A DNA stretch of 64,000 bases from Cellulophaga omnivescoria. GTDB lineage: Bacteria; Bacteroidota; Bacteroidia; Flavobacteriales; Flavobacteriaceae. Where the stretch lies: positions 1 to 64,000 of the forward strand of contig NZ_MDDP01000001.1 in assembly GCF_001999725.1 (NCBI RefSeq). The letters run 5' to 3'. Below the pieces are notes generated by a model, which was not told the origin of the DNA, did no database searches, and saw nothing but the letters and a program-made list of their open reading frames with translations. A program made the position numbers and the translations under genes. Positions 44,803 to 52,893 of the stretch are shown here, piece after piece; positions within the stretch are counted from its first letter, which is position 1; each line of letters begins with the position of its first letter.

Positions 44803-45357
44803 ATGGCACGTACACCAAGTAATATGTTAGCTTTAGGAACACTTGCTCCTAATTTTAATCTTTTAAACACTACAACAAATACATTTATTTCTTTAGACAA
44901 CTGCAAAGGAGAAAAAGGTACTGTAATAGCTTTTATTTGCAACCACTGCCCTTTTGTTATACATATAAACAAAGAGTTGGTTAAAATTGCAAATAATTAT
45001 AAAAGTAAAGGCTTTTCTTTTATTGCAATTTCTAGTAACGATGTTGTTAACTACCCACAAGATGCACCTGAGTTAATGACTAAAGTTGCTATAGAAAATA
45101 ACTATAGTTTTCCTTATTTATTTGATGAGACACAAGAAGTAGCAAAGGCATATGACGCAGCTTGCACACCAGATTTTTACGTATTTAATTCTGATTTAAA
45201 ACTTGTTTACCGCGGCCAACTAGACGATTCTAGACCAGGAAATGGCATACCAGTTACCGGAAACGACTTAAGAAATGCTTTAGACGCTATAGAATTAGGA
45301 AAAAGTATAGATAAAAACCAAAAACCTAGTATTGGTTGCAACATTAAATGGAAGTAA
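44803..45357 (+). CDS. AhpC/TSA-type thioredoxin-family protein
   Basis: A 184-residue redoxin. The ATG giving MARTPSNMLALGTLAPNFNL is chosen, as it fits the family (L-G-x-x-A-P-x-F-x-L). The pattern ICNHCPFVIHINKEL contains a Cys-x-x-Cys-Pro active site after KGTVIAF, and a later AACTPDFYVFNSDLKLVYRGQLDDSRPGN has a third Cys with the cis-proline motif. There is no signal peptide, so it is cytoplasmic. It may reduce peroxides or disulphides; the electron donor is unknown. Relatives are common in Bacteroidota and cyanobacteria. It is convergent with the DinB-like gene, whose stop is two bases away, so the ends are very tightly packed. Confidence 0.9.
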   Translation: MARTPSNMLALGTLAPNFNLLNTTTNTFISLDNCKGEKGTVIAFICNHCPFVIHINKELVKIANNYKSKGFSFIAISSNDVVNYPQDAPELMTKVAIENNYSFPYLFDETQEVAKAYDAACTPDFYVFNSDLKLVYRGQLDDSRPGNGIPVTGNDLRNALDAIELGKSIDKNQKPSIGCNIKWK

Positions 45358-45358
45358 A

Positions 45359-45904
45359 TTACAGCCAACCCTCTCTTACACATAAATTTTTTATATGCGC
45401 ATAATGGTGCTTACTATGCCAAGCGTAACTACCTATATTTTCTGCAACTGAAATTTTTGTTTCTCCAGAAGGATGTATAAAATACCTGTTTAACTGGCTA
45501 TCCGATAAGCCTTTTAATAAAAATACCAACTTGGCATGAAGTGCGGTTATATAATTTAAAGATAATATTACAGGAGATGTAGATGCATCTACTAAATTAG
45601 CCCAATCCTTTTCTTCGTAAGCTTTTATTAAAGGAGCATCTTCTGTTAACGCCCATTTAAAACGTGTATAGCTATTATGGTGACTATCTGCAATGTGGTG
45701 CACCAATTGTATTACCGTCCAACCATTTGGTCTATAAGGCGTATTTAATTGCTCATTATTTAAATTTAAAACAATATTTGTGAGTTTTACAGGGAATGAT
45801 TCTAAAGTTTTTATCCATTTTTTTATTTGCTCTTTTGTAATATCCTTTGGGCAACTAAAAACACCTATAGGATATTGTAATGATTTTAATGTACTACTTT
45901 TCAT
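45359..45904 (-). CDS. Bacillithiol transferase-like DinB protein (YfiT/BstA family)
   Basis: A 181-residue four-helix DinB protein. It starts MKSSTLKSLQYPIGVFSCPKDITKEQIKKWI; the YPIG-x-F segment and the start match YfiT/BstA. The metal-binding histidines are visible in QLVHHIADSHHNSYTRFKWAL and YAWHSKHHYAHI, in the usual triad layout (H-x-D-S-H and H-x-x-x-H). BstA in Bacillus transfers bacillithiol to toxic electrophiles; many Bacteroidota make bacillithiol, so the same role is possible. Another option is a metal-dependent hydrolase of unknown substrate. The gene stands alone on its strand. Confidence 0.9.
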   Translation of the reverse strand: MKSSTLKSLQYPIGVFSCPKDITKEQIKKWIKTLESFPVKLTNIVLNLNNEQLNTPYRPNGWTVIQLVHHIADSHHNSYTRFKWALTEDAPLIKAYEEKDWANLVDASTSPVILSLNYITALHAKLVFLLKGLSDSQLNRYFIHPSGETKISVAENIGSYAWHSKHHYAHIKNLCVREGWL

Positions 45905-46138
45905 ACCAACTAACAGGCTATTAAATATCTAATTTACTTACAGTTAAACACTAAAATACATAAAAATTATAATTTAATTAACTTTTTACGCAACCCTTTT
46001 AACAAATATGAATCTATTTAAATAAGTACATATAATTAACGCCCCCAAAGTTATATGAAGAAATTTGGTAGGGTTTTTGTTAACATAGTTGTTATGTAAG
46101 TAGAAACCTAATTTTAAACACATTTAACCCACATAAAT

Positions 46139-46279
46139 ATGATTACTTTTTTTCTTATTTTATCTGTACTAATTGCTGTAAATATTATTTTACTTACTGT
46201 AAGTGTAAATGGTAGTTTTTTCTCTAAACGAAAAAACCTCTCCTTAGAAAAGAGAGGTCTTAAAAAAAATTATGCGTAG
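46139..46279 (+). CDS. Putative 46-residue single-helix membrane protein
   Basis: A small open reading frame. It codes for MITFFLILSVLIAVNIILLT, a strongly hydrophobic helix of about 23 residues, followed by VSVNGSFF and a basic tail (SKRKNLSLEKRGLKKNYA) with eight Lys or Arg. This shape (membrane helix, then positive cytoplasmic end) is typical of small membrane proteins that regulate larger complexes. There is no family match that I recognise, and no ribosome site can be judged because Bacteroidota lack one. Its last third contains the arms of the terminator for the convergent PPIase gene. Coding status is not proven; conservation of codon positions would decide. Confidence 0.45.
   Translation: MITFFLILSVLIAVNIILLTVSVNGSFFSKRKNLSLEKRGLKKNYA
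46231..46258 (-). terminator. Terminator of the cyclophilin-FKBP gene
   Basis: ACCTCTC and GAGAGGT form a 7-bp G/C-rich stem with a 9-base loop. On the minus strand it is followed by T6, so it can terminate the leftward PPIase transcript. It lies inside the small plus-strand open reading frame. Confidence 0.75.
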
Positions 46280-46291
46280 TAGTTTTTAAAA

Positions 46292-47224
46292 CTATTTAAC
46301 ATCCATTAATTCTACATCAAAAATTAGTGTTGCATTTGGTGGTATAACACCACCAGCTCCTGCACTACCATATGCTAAGTGAGATGGTATAACAAAACGA
46401 GCTTTATCTCCTATTTGCAATAAAGCAATACCTTCATCCCAACCTGGAATAACTTGCCCTACTCCTAATTGAAAATCTATAGGTTGATTTCTTTTGTAAG
46501 ATGAATCAAAAATCTGACCGGTTACCAATGATCCTTCATAATGTACAGAAACTGTTTTACCGCTTTCTGCTTTAGCACCATTACCTTTTTGAATAATTTT
46601 GTAACGTAAACCAGACTCTGTAGCATCAAAACCAGCAGCTAATTTTTCCATTTGTGCTTCTGCTTGTGCTTTTTCTTCTGCTAATCTTTTTTCTCTAGAT
46701 CCTTCAAAAGTTCTAAAAGCTTCAACTGCATTCCATTTTTCTGCCTCTTCACCAACTCTTACTATCTCTAAAGTTTCAATGGTGTCTCCTTGTGCTACAG
46801 CATCAACAACATCTTGTCCACTCTCTACGTGTCCAAATACCGTGTGCTTATTGTCTAACCAAGGTGTAGCAATGTGTGTTATAAAAAACTGGCTCCCGTT
46901 TGTACCAGGACCAGCGTTTGCCATAGATAACACTCCAGGGCCAGAATGTGTTAATTCTGGATGAAACTCATCATCAAACTTATAACCAGCATCACCTGTA
47001 CCAGTTCCTAAAGGACATCCACCCTGAATCATAAAATCTGGAATAACTCTATGAAATTTTAATCCGTTATAATATGGTGTTCCTTGTGGTTTTACAGAGT
47101 TCTCTAAATTACCTTCTGCCAAGGCAACAAAGTTACCAACTGTACCTGGTGTTTTATCGTGCGTTAGTTTTACTAAAATTTCTCCTTTAGTAGTATTGAA
47201 TTTTGCGTAAATTCCGTCTTGCAT
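46292..47224 (-). CDS. Cyclophilin-FKBP fusion peptidyl-prolyl isomerase
   Basis: A 310-residue dual-family isomerase. Residues about 3-155 form a cyclophilin (FNTTKGEILVKLTHDKTPGTVGNFVALAEG, YYNGLKFHRVIPDFMIQGGCP with the catalytic FHRVIPxFMIQ-G, NGSQFFIT and HTVFGHV). A linker of about 45 residues rich in K, E and A (EKRLAEEKAQAEAQMEK) follows. Residues about 205-310 are an FKBP domain (GLRYKIIQKGNGAKAESGKTVSVHYEG, QPIDFQLGVGQVIPGWDEGIALLQIGDKARFVIPSHLAYGSAGAGGVIPPNATLIFDVEL). The protein has no signal peptide, so it is cytoplasmic. This cyclophilin-first fusion is known in some Bacteroidota; it combines two isomerase types in one chain. A terminator follows; the gene is alone. Confidence 0.94.
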   Translation of the reverse strand: MQDGIYAKFNTTKGEILVKLTHDKTPGTVGNFVALAEGNLENSVKPQGTPYYNGLKFHRVIPDFMIQGGCPLGTGTGDAGYKFDDEFHPELTHSGPGVLSMANAGPGTNGSQFFITHIATPWLDNKHTVFGHVESGQDVVDAVAQGDTIETLEIVRVGEEAEKWNAVEAFRTFEGSREKRLAEEKAQAEAQMEKLAAGFDATESGLRYKIIQKGNGAKAESGKTVSVHYEGSLVTGQIFDSSYKRNQPIDFQLGVGQVIPGWDEGIALLQIGDKARFVIPSHLAYGSAGAGGVIPPNATLIFDVELMDVK

Positions 47225-47302
47225 ATCGCTTATTTTTTATGAGCCGCAAAGATAGTCATTGTTTTTTGTTCACAAAACACCAATGCGTTTAAGAATTTGT
47301 TA

Positions 47303-48697
47303 TTATCCTTTTATCTTTTTTGAGGTTACAATGCCGTATTTATCAAACAAATACACCAAACTTGTCATTGTTGCTGCACCTAACTCTAATTCTCTTTTGT
47401 TTACGTGCTCAAAAGTATCATTAGCAGCGTGGTGATGGTCAAAATAACGTTGAGAATCTGGGCGTAAACCTGCCAAAACAATATTATCTTTTTTTAACGG
47501 ACCAACATCTGCTCCACTACCACCTTTTTCAAACAAATGAATTAAATATGGTTTAAACAAATTTCTCCAACTATCTACTTGTTCAAAATTTTCGGTAGAA
47601 CAATCAAAAGAAAAGCCTCTTGGAGAAAAACCACCGGCATCACTCTCTAATGCAAAAATGTGGTTTTCTCCTTTATTTTTTGCCACTTCTGCATATTTAT
47701 TACCTCCTCTTAAACCATTTTCTTCATTCATAAACAAAACAGCTCTTATTGTACGTTTTGGTTTGTAACCAGATGCTTTTATTAAACGAAGTACATCCAT
47801 ACTTTGCACTACACCAGCACCATCATCATGAGAACCATCTCCCAAATCCCAAGAATCTAAATGGCCACCAACTACTATTATCTCATTTGGGTAAGTGCTA
47901 CCTTTTATTTCTGCTATAACATTGTAAGACTGAACATCGTTATACTGCTTACAATTTTGTTTAAAAAAGAATTTTGTGTTTGGGTTTAATTTTAATGCAG
48001 TAGATAACAACTCAGCTCCATTTGTACTAATTGCCGCAGCAGGAATTCTGTTTTTTACAGGAGTATTACCGTAACTCATAGAGCCTGTATGCGGGTAATC
48101 ATCTAAACGTAAATTAACAGACCTTACAATTACACCAACGGCACCAAACTTTCCTGCTTCCGCCGCTCCAGAATAACGCTGGTCTACACAACCACCATAA
48201 GCCGTAAAAGTTACAATATCTTTAGGGTTCATTGGTCTATTAAAAAAAACAATTTTACCCTCTATTTTTTCTTTACCCAATTCTTGTAACTCTTTAATAC
48301 CTTTTACTTCTATAACACCAGCTTTTAACCCTAAGCCCGATGTAGCAACCGAACCACCTAAAGCACAAATTGGCACACTTGTAGCACTACCATCTTCAGA
48401 CAGTATATTTGCGTACTCTGGTAAACCACGTACCCACTTAGGAACCATTACAGGCTGTAAATAAACACGGTCTACACCTAAATTTTCTAGTTCTTTTTTA
48501 GTGTAATCTACTGCTTGTTGTGCTTGTACAGATCCAGACAATCTTCCTCCTATTTGATTAGACAAATGATCTAACCAATTGTAAGCCATACCATCTGTTA
48601 GTGCTGCATCATAAATTGCTCTTAGTTGTTTTTCGTCATCAGTTTGTGCTAAAATAGTTGTACAAACAAATAGGAATATTAGGGTAAGTCTTTTCAT
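47303..48697 (-). CDS. M28 family zinc peptidase with PA domain
   Basis: A 464-residue exported peptidase with a signal peptide (MKRLTLIFLFVCTTILAQ). A protease-associated insert (about 120-245: GKEKIEGKIVFFNRPMNPKD, GAVGVIVRSVN) precedes the zinc core. Metal ligands are visible in GGHLDSWDLGDGSHDDGAG (His and Asp), MNEENGLRGG (catalytic Glu and metal Glu), LESDAGG (Asp) and DHHHAANDTFEHVN (final His), in the M28 order. It is an aminopeptidase or carboxypeptidase of the cell envelope. The gene starts two bases after the PPK2 gene, so they are co-transcribed although no functional link is obvious. Confidence 0.93.
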   Translation of the reverse strand: MKRLTLIFLFVCTTILAQTDDEKQLRAIYDAALTDGMAYNWLDHLSNQIGGRLSGSVQAQQAVDYTKKELENLGVDRVYLQPVMVPKWVRGLPEYANILSEDGSATSVPICALGGSVATSGLGLKAGVIEVKGIKELQELGKEKIEGKIVFFNRPMNPKDIVTFTAYGGCVDQRYSGAAEAGKFGAVGVIVRSVNLRLDDYPHTGSMSYGNTPVKNRIPAAAISTNGAELLSTALKLNPNTKFFFKQNCKQYNDVQSYNVIAEIKGSTYPNEIIVVGGHLDSWDLGDGSHDDGAGVVQSMDVLRLIKASGYKPKRTIRAVLFMNEENGLRGGNKYAEVAKNKGENHIFALESDAGGFSPRGFSFDCSTENFEQVDSWRNLFKPYLIHLFEKGGSGADVGPLKKDNIVLAGLRPDSQRYFDHHHAANDTFEHVNKRELELGAATMTSLVYLFDKYGIVTSKKIKG

Positions 48698-48699
48698 TT

Positions 48700-49578
48700 T
48701 TATTCTGATTCTAATTGGTTTTTATACATTTCTAGGTTTGCCTTAATTTTATCATCTAATTCTGGCTCCTTAATATCTTTATACTTTTTAAGTTCTTGCA
48801 ATAAAATTGATGCCACTATAACTCTAGCTCCTTTTTTACTATCTGCAGGCACAACATACCACGGAGCGTGTTTTTTAGACGTTTTGTTAATAGCATCCTC
48901 GTAACACTCTTGGTAAGTATCCCAAAGTTTACGTTCTTTTAAATCTCCAGGGGAAAATTTCCAGTTTTTTTCTTTTAAATCTAGTCTACGTAATAACCTT
49001 TGGCGCTGTTCTTCTTTGGACAAATGCAAATAAAATTTATACACTAAAGTTCCATTTTCTGCAGTATGCTTTTCAAAATTATTAATCTGCTCAAATCTTT
49101 TTACCCAAAAGGCATCATCTATATCTTCTACACTATGTATACCTGGTATATGCTCTCCCATAATATATTCGGGGTGTACACGTGTTACCAAAACATTTTC
49201 ATAATGTGTTCTGTTAAACACTCCAAATTTACCTTTAGCTGGTAAGGCTATATAATGCCTCCATAAATAATCATGTTTACGCTCTAACTCTGTTGGCACT
49301 TTAAAGCTATGTACCACTACCCCGCGAGCATTAAAGTCTTTAAAAATTTCACGAATTAGACTGTCTTTACCTGCGGTATCCATACCTTGCAAGCATATTA
49401 AAACGCTATATTTACCGTGAGCATATAATGTATCTTGAAAATCACCTAATTCTTCTCTAATTTCTTCTAATTCTTTCTTTAACTTTTTATCAGATTCATT
49501 AAAAGTTTCTAATGTAGGTTTACTAGAAAGTTTTACTTCTTTGGTTACCTTATATTTTTTTATATCTACGTTACGCAC
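48700..49578 (-). CDS. Polyphosphate kinase 2 (PPK2 family)
   Basis: A 292-residue PPK2. Walker A is CLQGMDTAGKDSLIREIF, where PPK2 has G-x-D-x-x-G-K. NARGVVVHSFKVPTELERKHDYLWRHYIALPAKGKFGVFNRTHYENVLVTRVHP holds the substrate and lid region, with VKRFEQINNFE, then the lid RRLDLKEKNWKFSPGDLKERKLWDTY. PPK2 enzymes phosphorylate nucleoside mono- or diphosphates with polyphosphate; the class (AMP or ADP acceptors) cannot be fixed from sequence. It is a soluble enzyme. The gene leads an operon with the M28 peptidase. It begins with a long poly-T run in the upstream direction, where divergent hypothetical-gene control may lie. Confidence 0.93.
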   Translation of the reverse strand: MRNVDIKKYKVTKEVKLSSKPTLETFNESDKKLKKELEEIREELGDFQDTLYAHGKYSVLICLQGMDTAGKDSLIREIFKDFNARGVVVHSFKVPTELERKHDYLWRHYIALPAKGKFGVFNRTHYENVLVTRVHPEYIMGEHIPGIHSVEDIDDAFWVKRFEQINNFEKHTAENGTLVYKFYLHLSKEEQRQRLLRRLDLKEKNWKFSPGDLKERKLWDTYQECYEDAINKTSKKHAPWYVVPADSKKGARVIVASILLQELKKYKDIKEPELDDKIKANLEMYKNQLESE

Positions 49579-49755
49579 TTTATTTTATTTTTTTTTTTTT
49601 AAGAGCTTGAATATACTATATTTTATTGATGTTTCCTTGTTTTATAACACATCAATAGGATTTATTGTCGCTTTAACGATAATAAAAGGTTATGATAACA
49701 TTACTAACTATATTGCAAGCGAATCTGTACTTAAGGGTGCCCCAAAACCTTAAAA

Positions 49756-50412
49756 ATGATACGAAAATTTAAAAACACATACCTACTATTAACAGCTTTA
49801 TTGTTGTTTTCTTTTGTTTCTAACACTGCCTGTGATTTGGTAAATTCTAATTTAGGATTTGCATTAAAGCAAACAAATGATGCGGAGAACGCGCAAGACA
49901 TAAACACTGTTAAATTCCATACTTATAAAGCCATTAAAACTTTACAAAAGCTAGACAAGCAATTAAAAGATTGTGGCTGCTCTACTGCTAACAAAGAAAT
50001 TACAGAGGGTTTAAATTTACTTAAAGAAATAACACATAGTGCATCTTTATCTACAGCAAAGTTAATGCTAGAGGATGCTAAAAAAAATATAAGCTCTGGC
50101 ATAAATAAAATTGCTACCTATAGCAAAAAAAGAAAAACTACTAATACGGAAAAAAGCAGCGCAGAAAATGCAAAAGTTTATGCTACTGTAGATAGTATTT
50201 TAATACCGTTAGAAAAGTCTATGTTAGCAATGACTGTAGAAAAAGATAATTGTAAAGAAGCTTATGCAACAGCTAAGGCTATTTATGAGAAAAATGAACT
50301 TAAACTTATGGATGAATCCTTAACTGAAGCTAAAAAATACTATCACTTAAGAAGTATAGAAATTGCTAAAAAAACAATGAAAAAACTTGAAGATTGTGCA
50401 AAGTCTAAGTAA
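49756..50412 (+). CDS. Exported helical protein of unknown function
   Basis: I do not recognise this 218-residue protein. It has a signal peptide (MIRKFKNTYLLLTALLLFSF, then VSNTAC); the Cys at 26 lacks a full lipobox, so lipidation is uncertain. The mature part is nearly all helix with heptad-like lysine/leucine spacing (LNEITHSASLSTAKL-type pattern, NKIATYSKKRKTT) and four more cysteines (KDCGCST, DNCKEA, EDCAKS), which suggests disulphides or metal contact. It ends two bases before the convergent SRPBCC gene. It is single and probably periplasmic. A protein-interaction or stress role is only a guess. Confidence 0.6.
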   Translation: MIRKFKNTYLLLTALLLFSFVSNTACDLVNSNLGFALKQTNDAENAQDINTVKFHTYKAIKTLQKLDKQLKDCGCSTANKEITEGLNLLKEITHSASLSTAKLMLEDAKKNISSGINKIATYSKKRKTTNTEKSSAENAKVYATVDSILIPLEKSMLAMTVEKDNCKEAYATAKAIYEKNELKLMDESLTEAKKYYHLRSIEIAKKTMKKLEDCAKSK

Positions 50413-50414
50413 AA

Positions 50415-50942
50415 TTAGCGCTCTAACTCGGTCTTTAATGCTCGCAAACCTTCTTCAAAATCCTTACCAACGGATTTATCCATATTTATAAAAAGCATCA
50501 TAATGTTTACAGGGAAAGTATTTTTTCCTGAGAAGCCCCAAGTAACTTTTGTGGTATTACTATCTGTATCATAAAATTTAAAATAACAATTAGACGTTGA
50601 TTTAAAAGGTTTAAAAAAACGTAATTCACCTTCTATACGTTCTCCTGCAACAATATTAGTAATTTCTTGTTCTCCTTCACCCACTTCTTTATTTCCGTTC
50701 CAGTAACTAACAAATCCTATTTTACCATCGGCACCCGTGTATTTACGTGCCATTTTGGGATCTTTTTTTGCCCAAGGAGACCATATTTCTTGGTTTTTTA
50801 CAAGTAAAAGGTAATTAAAAACATCGTTTTTTGGTTTGTTAATATCTATAGATCTGTAAACATTAAATTTTTTGGGTGCTAATAGTCCTAATAACACTAC
50901 AAGAGCTACTAAGCCTACAATTATATAAACAGCTATCATCAT
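50415..50942 (-). CDS. SRPBCC (START-like) family protein with membrane anchor
   Basis: A 175-residue protein. It has one N-terminal membrane helix (MMIAVYIIVGLVALVVLLGL) followed by the START-like domain: KFNVYRSIDINKPKNDVFNYLLLVKNQEIWSPWAKKDPKMARKYTGADGKIGFVSYWNGNKEVGEGEQEITNIVAG-type motifs, with W-x-x-W/W-S-P-W and G-x-G-E-Q-x-I/T. The C-terminus has KVTWGFSGKNTFPVNIMMLFINMDKSVGKDFEEGLRALK, the typical last helix. SRPBCC domains bind hydrophobic ligands or lipids. The ligand is not known. The membrane anchor suggests lipid-related work at the inner membrane. It lies between two convergent and unrelated genes. Confidence 0.88.
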   Translation of the reverse strand: MMIAVYIIVGLVALVVLLGLLAPKKFNVYRSIDINKPKNDVFNYLLLVKNQEIWSPWAKKDPKMARKYTGADGKIGFVSYWNGNKEVGEGEQEITNIVAGERIEGELRFFKPFKSTSNCYFKFYDTDSNTTKVTWGFSGKNTFPVNIMMLFINMDKSVGKDFEEGLRALKTELER

Positions 50943-51018
50943 TTTGTATGGGGTTTGGTTGGTTCTTAAATTTACAAAAAAATAATAAAACTTTATGTAA
51001 GTAATACTCCTGTTACAC

Positions 51019-51678
51019 CTATGTGTTTTCCTTATAATATCGTTCTAAAATATCGTCTATGCTTTTAATAGATTTTTTAGTCCAATCTAGTCTAATAGCT
51101 ACTTTTTCTTCGGCTGTAAGTTGCCAATTTTTAGTTGTTTTTTTTAGTTCTGTAGTTAAATGTTGTAATATTATTGCTGCAGAAACGGATATATTTAAAC
51201 TCTCACTAAAACCTACCATTGGTATTTTTACATACCCATCTGCCTTATCTAGAACTTCTTTACTTAATCCACTTTTTTCTGTACCAAAAAACAAAGCTAT
51301 TTTATCATCAATTTTAAAATCATCTAGCAAATAAGAATCTGTATGCGGAGAAGTAGCTATAATTTTATAACCATTTTTACGAAGTGTATTTATACATTCT
51401 GCAGTTGTATTATATCTTGGCGTGCTTACCCATTGTTGAGCTCCCATAGCTATATTTTTATCTAAACGCTCACTGTATTTACTTTCTATTAAGTGTGCGG
51501 TTTGCACTCCAAAGGCATCGCAACTTCTAATAACTGCGCTTGTATTATGCATTTGAAAAACGTCTTCAATGGCAACGGTTATGTAATTGGTTCTTTCTTT
51601 TAAAATATCCAAAAAACGTGCTTTACGTTCTTCGCTTATTATGTTTTCTAAATACGTTAATAGTTTAGTGTCTGTCAT
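51019..51678 (-). CDS. trmH: tRNA (guanosine-2'-O)-methyltransferase TrmH
   Basis: A 219-residue SpoU/TrmH-family enzyme that 2'-O-methylates guanosine 18 in tRNA. The ATG giving MTDTKLLTYLENII is chosen over a TTG three codons upstream. The three SPOUT motifs are seen: motif 1 AIEDVFQMHNTSAVIRSCDAFGVQ, motif 2 KIALFFGTEKSGLSKEVLDKADGYVKIPM and motif 3 FSESLNISVSAAIILQHL, which form the trefoil knot that binds S-adenosylmethionine. ARFLDILKERTNYITV at the start and the C-terminal extension (TAEEKVAIRLDWTKKSIKSI) match TrmH, not the rRNA-specific RlmB, which lacks that tail. It is divergent from the sirtuin gene, 49 bases away. Confidence 0.92.
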   Translation of the reverse strand: MTDTKLLTYLENIISEERKARFLDILKERTNYITVAIEDVFQMHNTSAVIRSCDAFGVQTAHLIESKYSERLDKNIAMGAQQWVSTPRYNTTAECINTLRKNGYKIIATSPHTDSYLLDDFKIDDKIALFFGTEKSGLSKEVLDKADGYVKIPMVGFSESLNISVSAAIILQHLTTELKKTTKNWQLTAEEKVAIRLDWTKKSIKSIDDILERYYKENT

Positions 51679-51727
51679 AAACACCAATATAAAAAGAAAA
51701 GTTTAATTTTATAAAAAACTACTACAA

Positions 51728-52420
51728 ATGAAAAACATTGTTTTGTTAACAGGAGCCGGTATTAGTGCAGAAAGTGGTATAAAAACATTTAGAGATGCTG
51801 ATGGTCTGTGGGAAGGCCATGATGTTATGCAAGTAGCTTCTCCACAAGGTTTTGCTACCAATCCTAAGTTGGTTTTAGATTTTTACAACCAAAGAAGAAA
51901 ACAGTTGTTAACTGTTACACCTAACAAAGCACATTTAGCCATTACAGAATTACAAAACTACTTTAATGTTACGGTTATAACGCAAAATGTAGATGATTTA
52001 CACGAGCGTGCAGGCAACAAAAATGTGGTGCATTTACACGGAGAACTTTTAAAAGTAAGGTGCACACATAACAATAATGATGTTTTGGACTGGAAAAAAG
52101 ACTTAGTTTTAGGAGATTTATCTTCTAGCAACAAACAATTACGCCCACATATTGTTTGGTTTGGGGAAGAAGTGCCACTATTACAAAAAGCGGCAGAAAT
52201 AACTGAAACCGCAGACATACTTATTATAATAGGTACCTCTATGCAAGTATACCCAGCTGCTAGTTTAGTGAATTATGCAAATAATGGTACTCCTATTTAT
52301 TTTATAGATCCCAACCCAAGTATAAAACAAACAGATTTTAATAACTTAACAATTATAAGTAAAACAGCCGTAAATGGATTACCTACTCTTGTGAAAGATT
52401 TAATTGATACAGAGCTCTAG
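51728..52420 (+). CDS. NAD-dependent protein deacylase, SIR2 family (CobB-like)
   Basis: A 230-residue class III sirtuin. The NAD-binding Rossmann motif is LLTGAGISAESGIKTFRDADGLW, followed by TQNVDDLHERAGNKNVVHLHGEL, where H is the catalytic His. The zinc-binding Cys residues of typical sirtuins are not obvious: only one Cys (VRCTHNNND) is seen in that region, so it may be a zinc-less form. PHIVWFGEEVPLL, IIIGTSMQVYPAASLVNYA and the YFIDPNPS motif complete the fold. It removes acyl groups (acetyl or succinyl) from lysines using NAD. Its last 38 bases overlap a convergent heme-binding protein gene. Confidence 0.92.
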   Translation: MKNIVLLTGAGISAESGIKTFRDADGLWEGHDVMQVASPQGFATNPKLVLDFYNQRRKQLLTVTPNKAHLAITELQNYFNVTVITQNVDDLHERAGNKNVVHLHGELLKVRCTHNNNDVLDWKKDLVLGDLSSSNKQLRPHIVWFGEEVPLLQKAAEITETADILIIIGTSMQVYPAASLVNYANNGTPIYFIDPNPSIKQTDFNNLTIISKTAVNGLPTLVKDLIDTEL

Positions 52421-52856
52421 TATTTTTTACCCATTCTATTACAGCTTGTTTTTGGGCACTATTTAAATTTGCTTCGGTGTGTGTCCAAGTATACTCATTT
52501 AATGGCATTTCTCCACTTTCTATAGTTTCCATAACCTCATCTAACTTATGGTCTTTTTTCTTTATGGAGTATTTTTCCCATTCAGAGAAATTTAAATGTT
52601 TTTTACCATCTTTAACGTGGTCTGCCAACCAATAAGAAACTGGTGCAATATTGTTATACCAAGGATACGCAGTTGTGTTACTATGACAGTCATAACAACT
52701 GGTCTCTAATATTTTTTGTACTTCCTTAGACGGGTTTGTTTCTGTTAAAAAGGCAGTTTTTAAGTCGGTTTCTGCGTTATTTTTTTCTGGTCTATAAAAT
52801 TGCATTGCAATTAAAATAACTAGTAAGGCAAGTAATATTTTTTTTAGTAATTTCAT
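52383..52856 (-). CDS. Heme-binding domain protein with CxxCH motif
   Basis: A 157-residue membrane-anchored protein. The ATG giving MKLLKKILLALLVILIAMQF starts a good signal anchor. The rest has ETSCYDCHSNTTAYPWYNNIAPVSYWLADHVKDGKKHLNFSEW, where CYDCH is a c-type heme-binding Cys-x-x-Cys-His motif, and a Trp/Tyr-rich pocket follows; this matches the haem_bd family of Bacteroidota. A distal methionine ligand could be in the EMPLNEYTW segment. It should sit in the periplasm, anchored to the inner membrane, and carry one heme for electron transfer or sensing. It is divergent from a HEAT-like gene with just 37 bases between. Confidence 0.88.
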   Translation of the reverse strand: MKLLKKILLALLVILIAMQFYRPEKNNAETDLKTAFLTETNPSKEVQKILETSCYDCHSNTTAYPWYNNIAPVSYWLADHVKDGKKHLNFSEWEKYSIKKKDHKLDEVMETIESGEMPLNEYTWTHTEANLNSAQKQAVIEWVKNTRALYQLNLSQE

Positions 52857-52893
52857 CAATCTAAAATTTATAACAAGCAAAATACAATTTTTT

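Noticed and set aside
46055-46098. A 14-codon frame beginning MKKFGRVFVN
   Set aside because: Very short, no helix or leader-peptide features and no downstream gene it could attenuate.
49541-49753. A 70-codon plus-strand frame overlapping the PPK2 start
   Set aside because: It begins inside the opposite-strand PPK2 gene, is composed of AT-rich low-complexity residues (runs of F), and has no family features. It looks like a chance frame.
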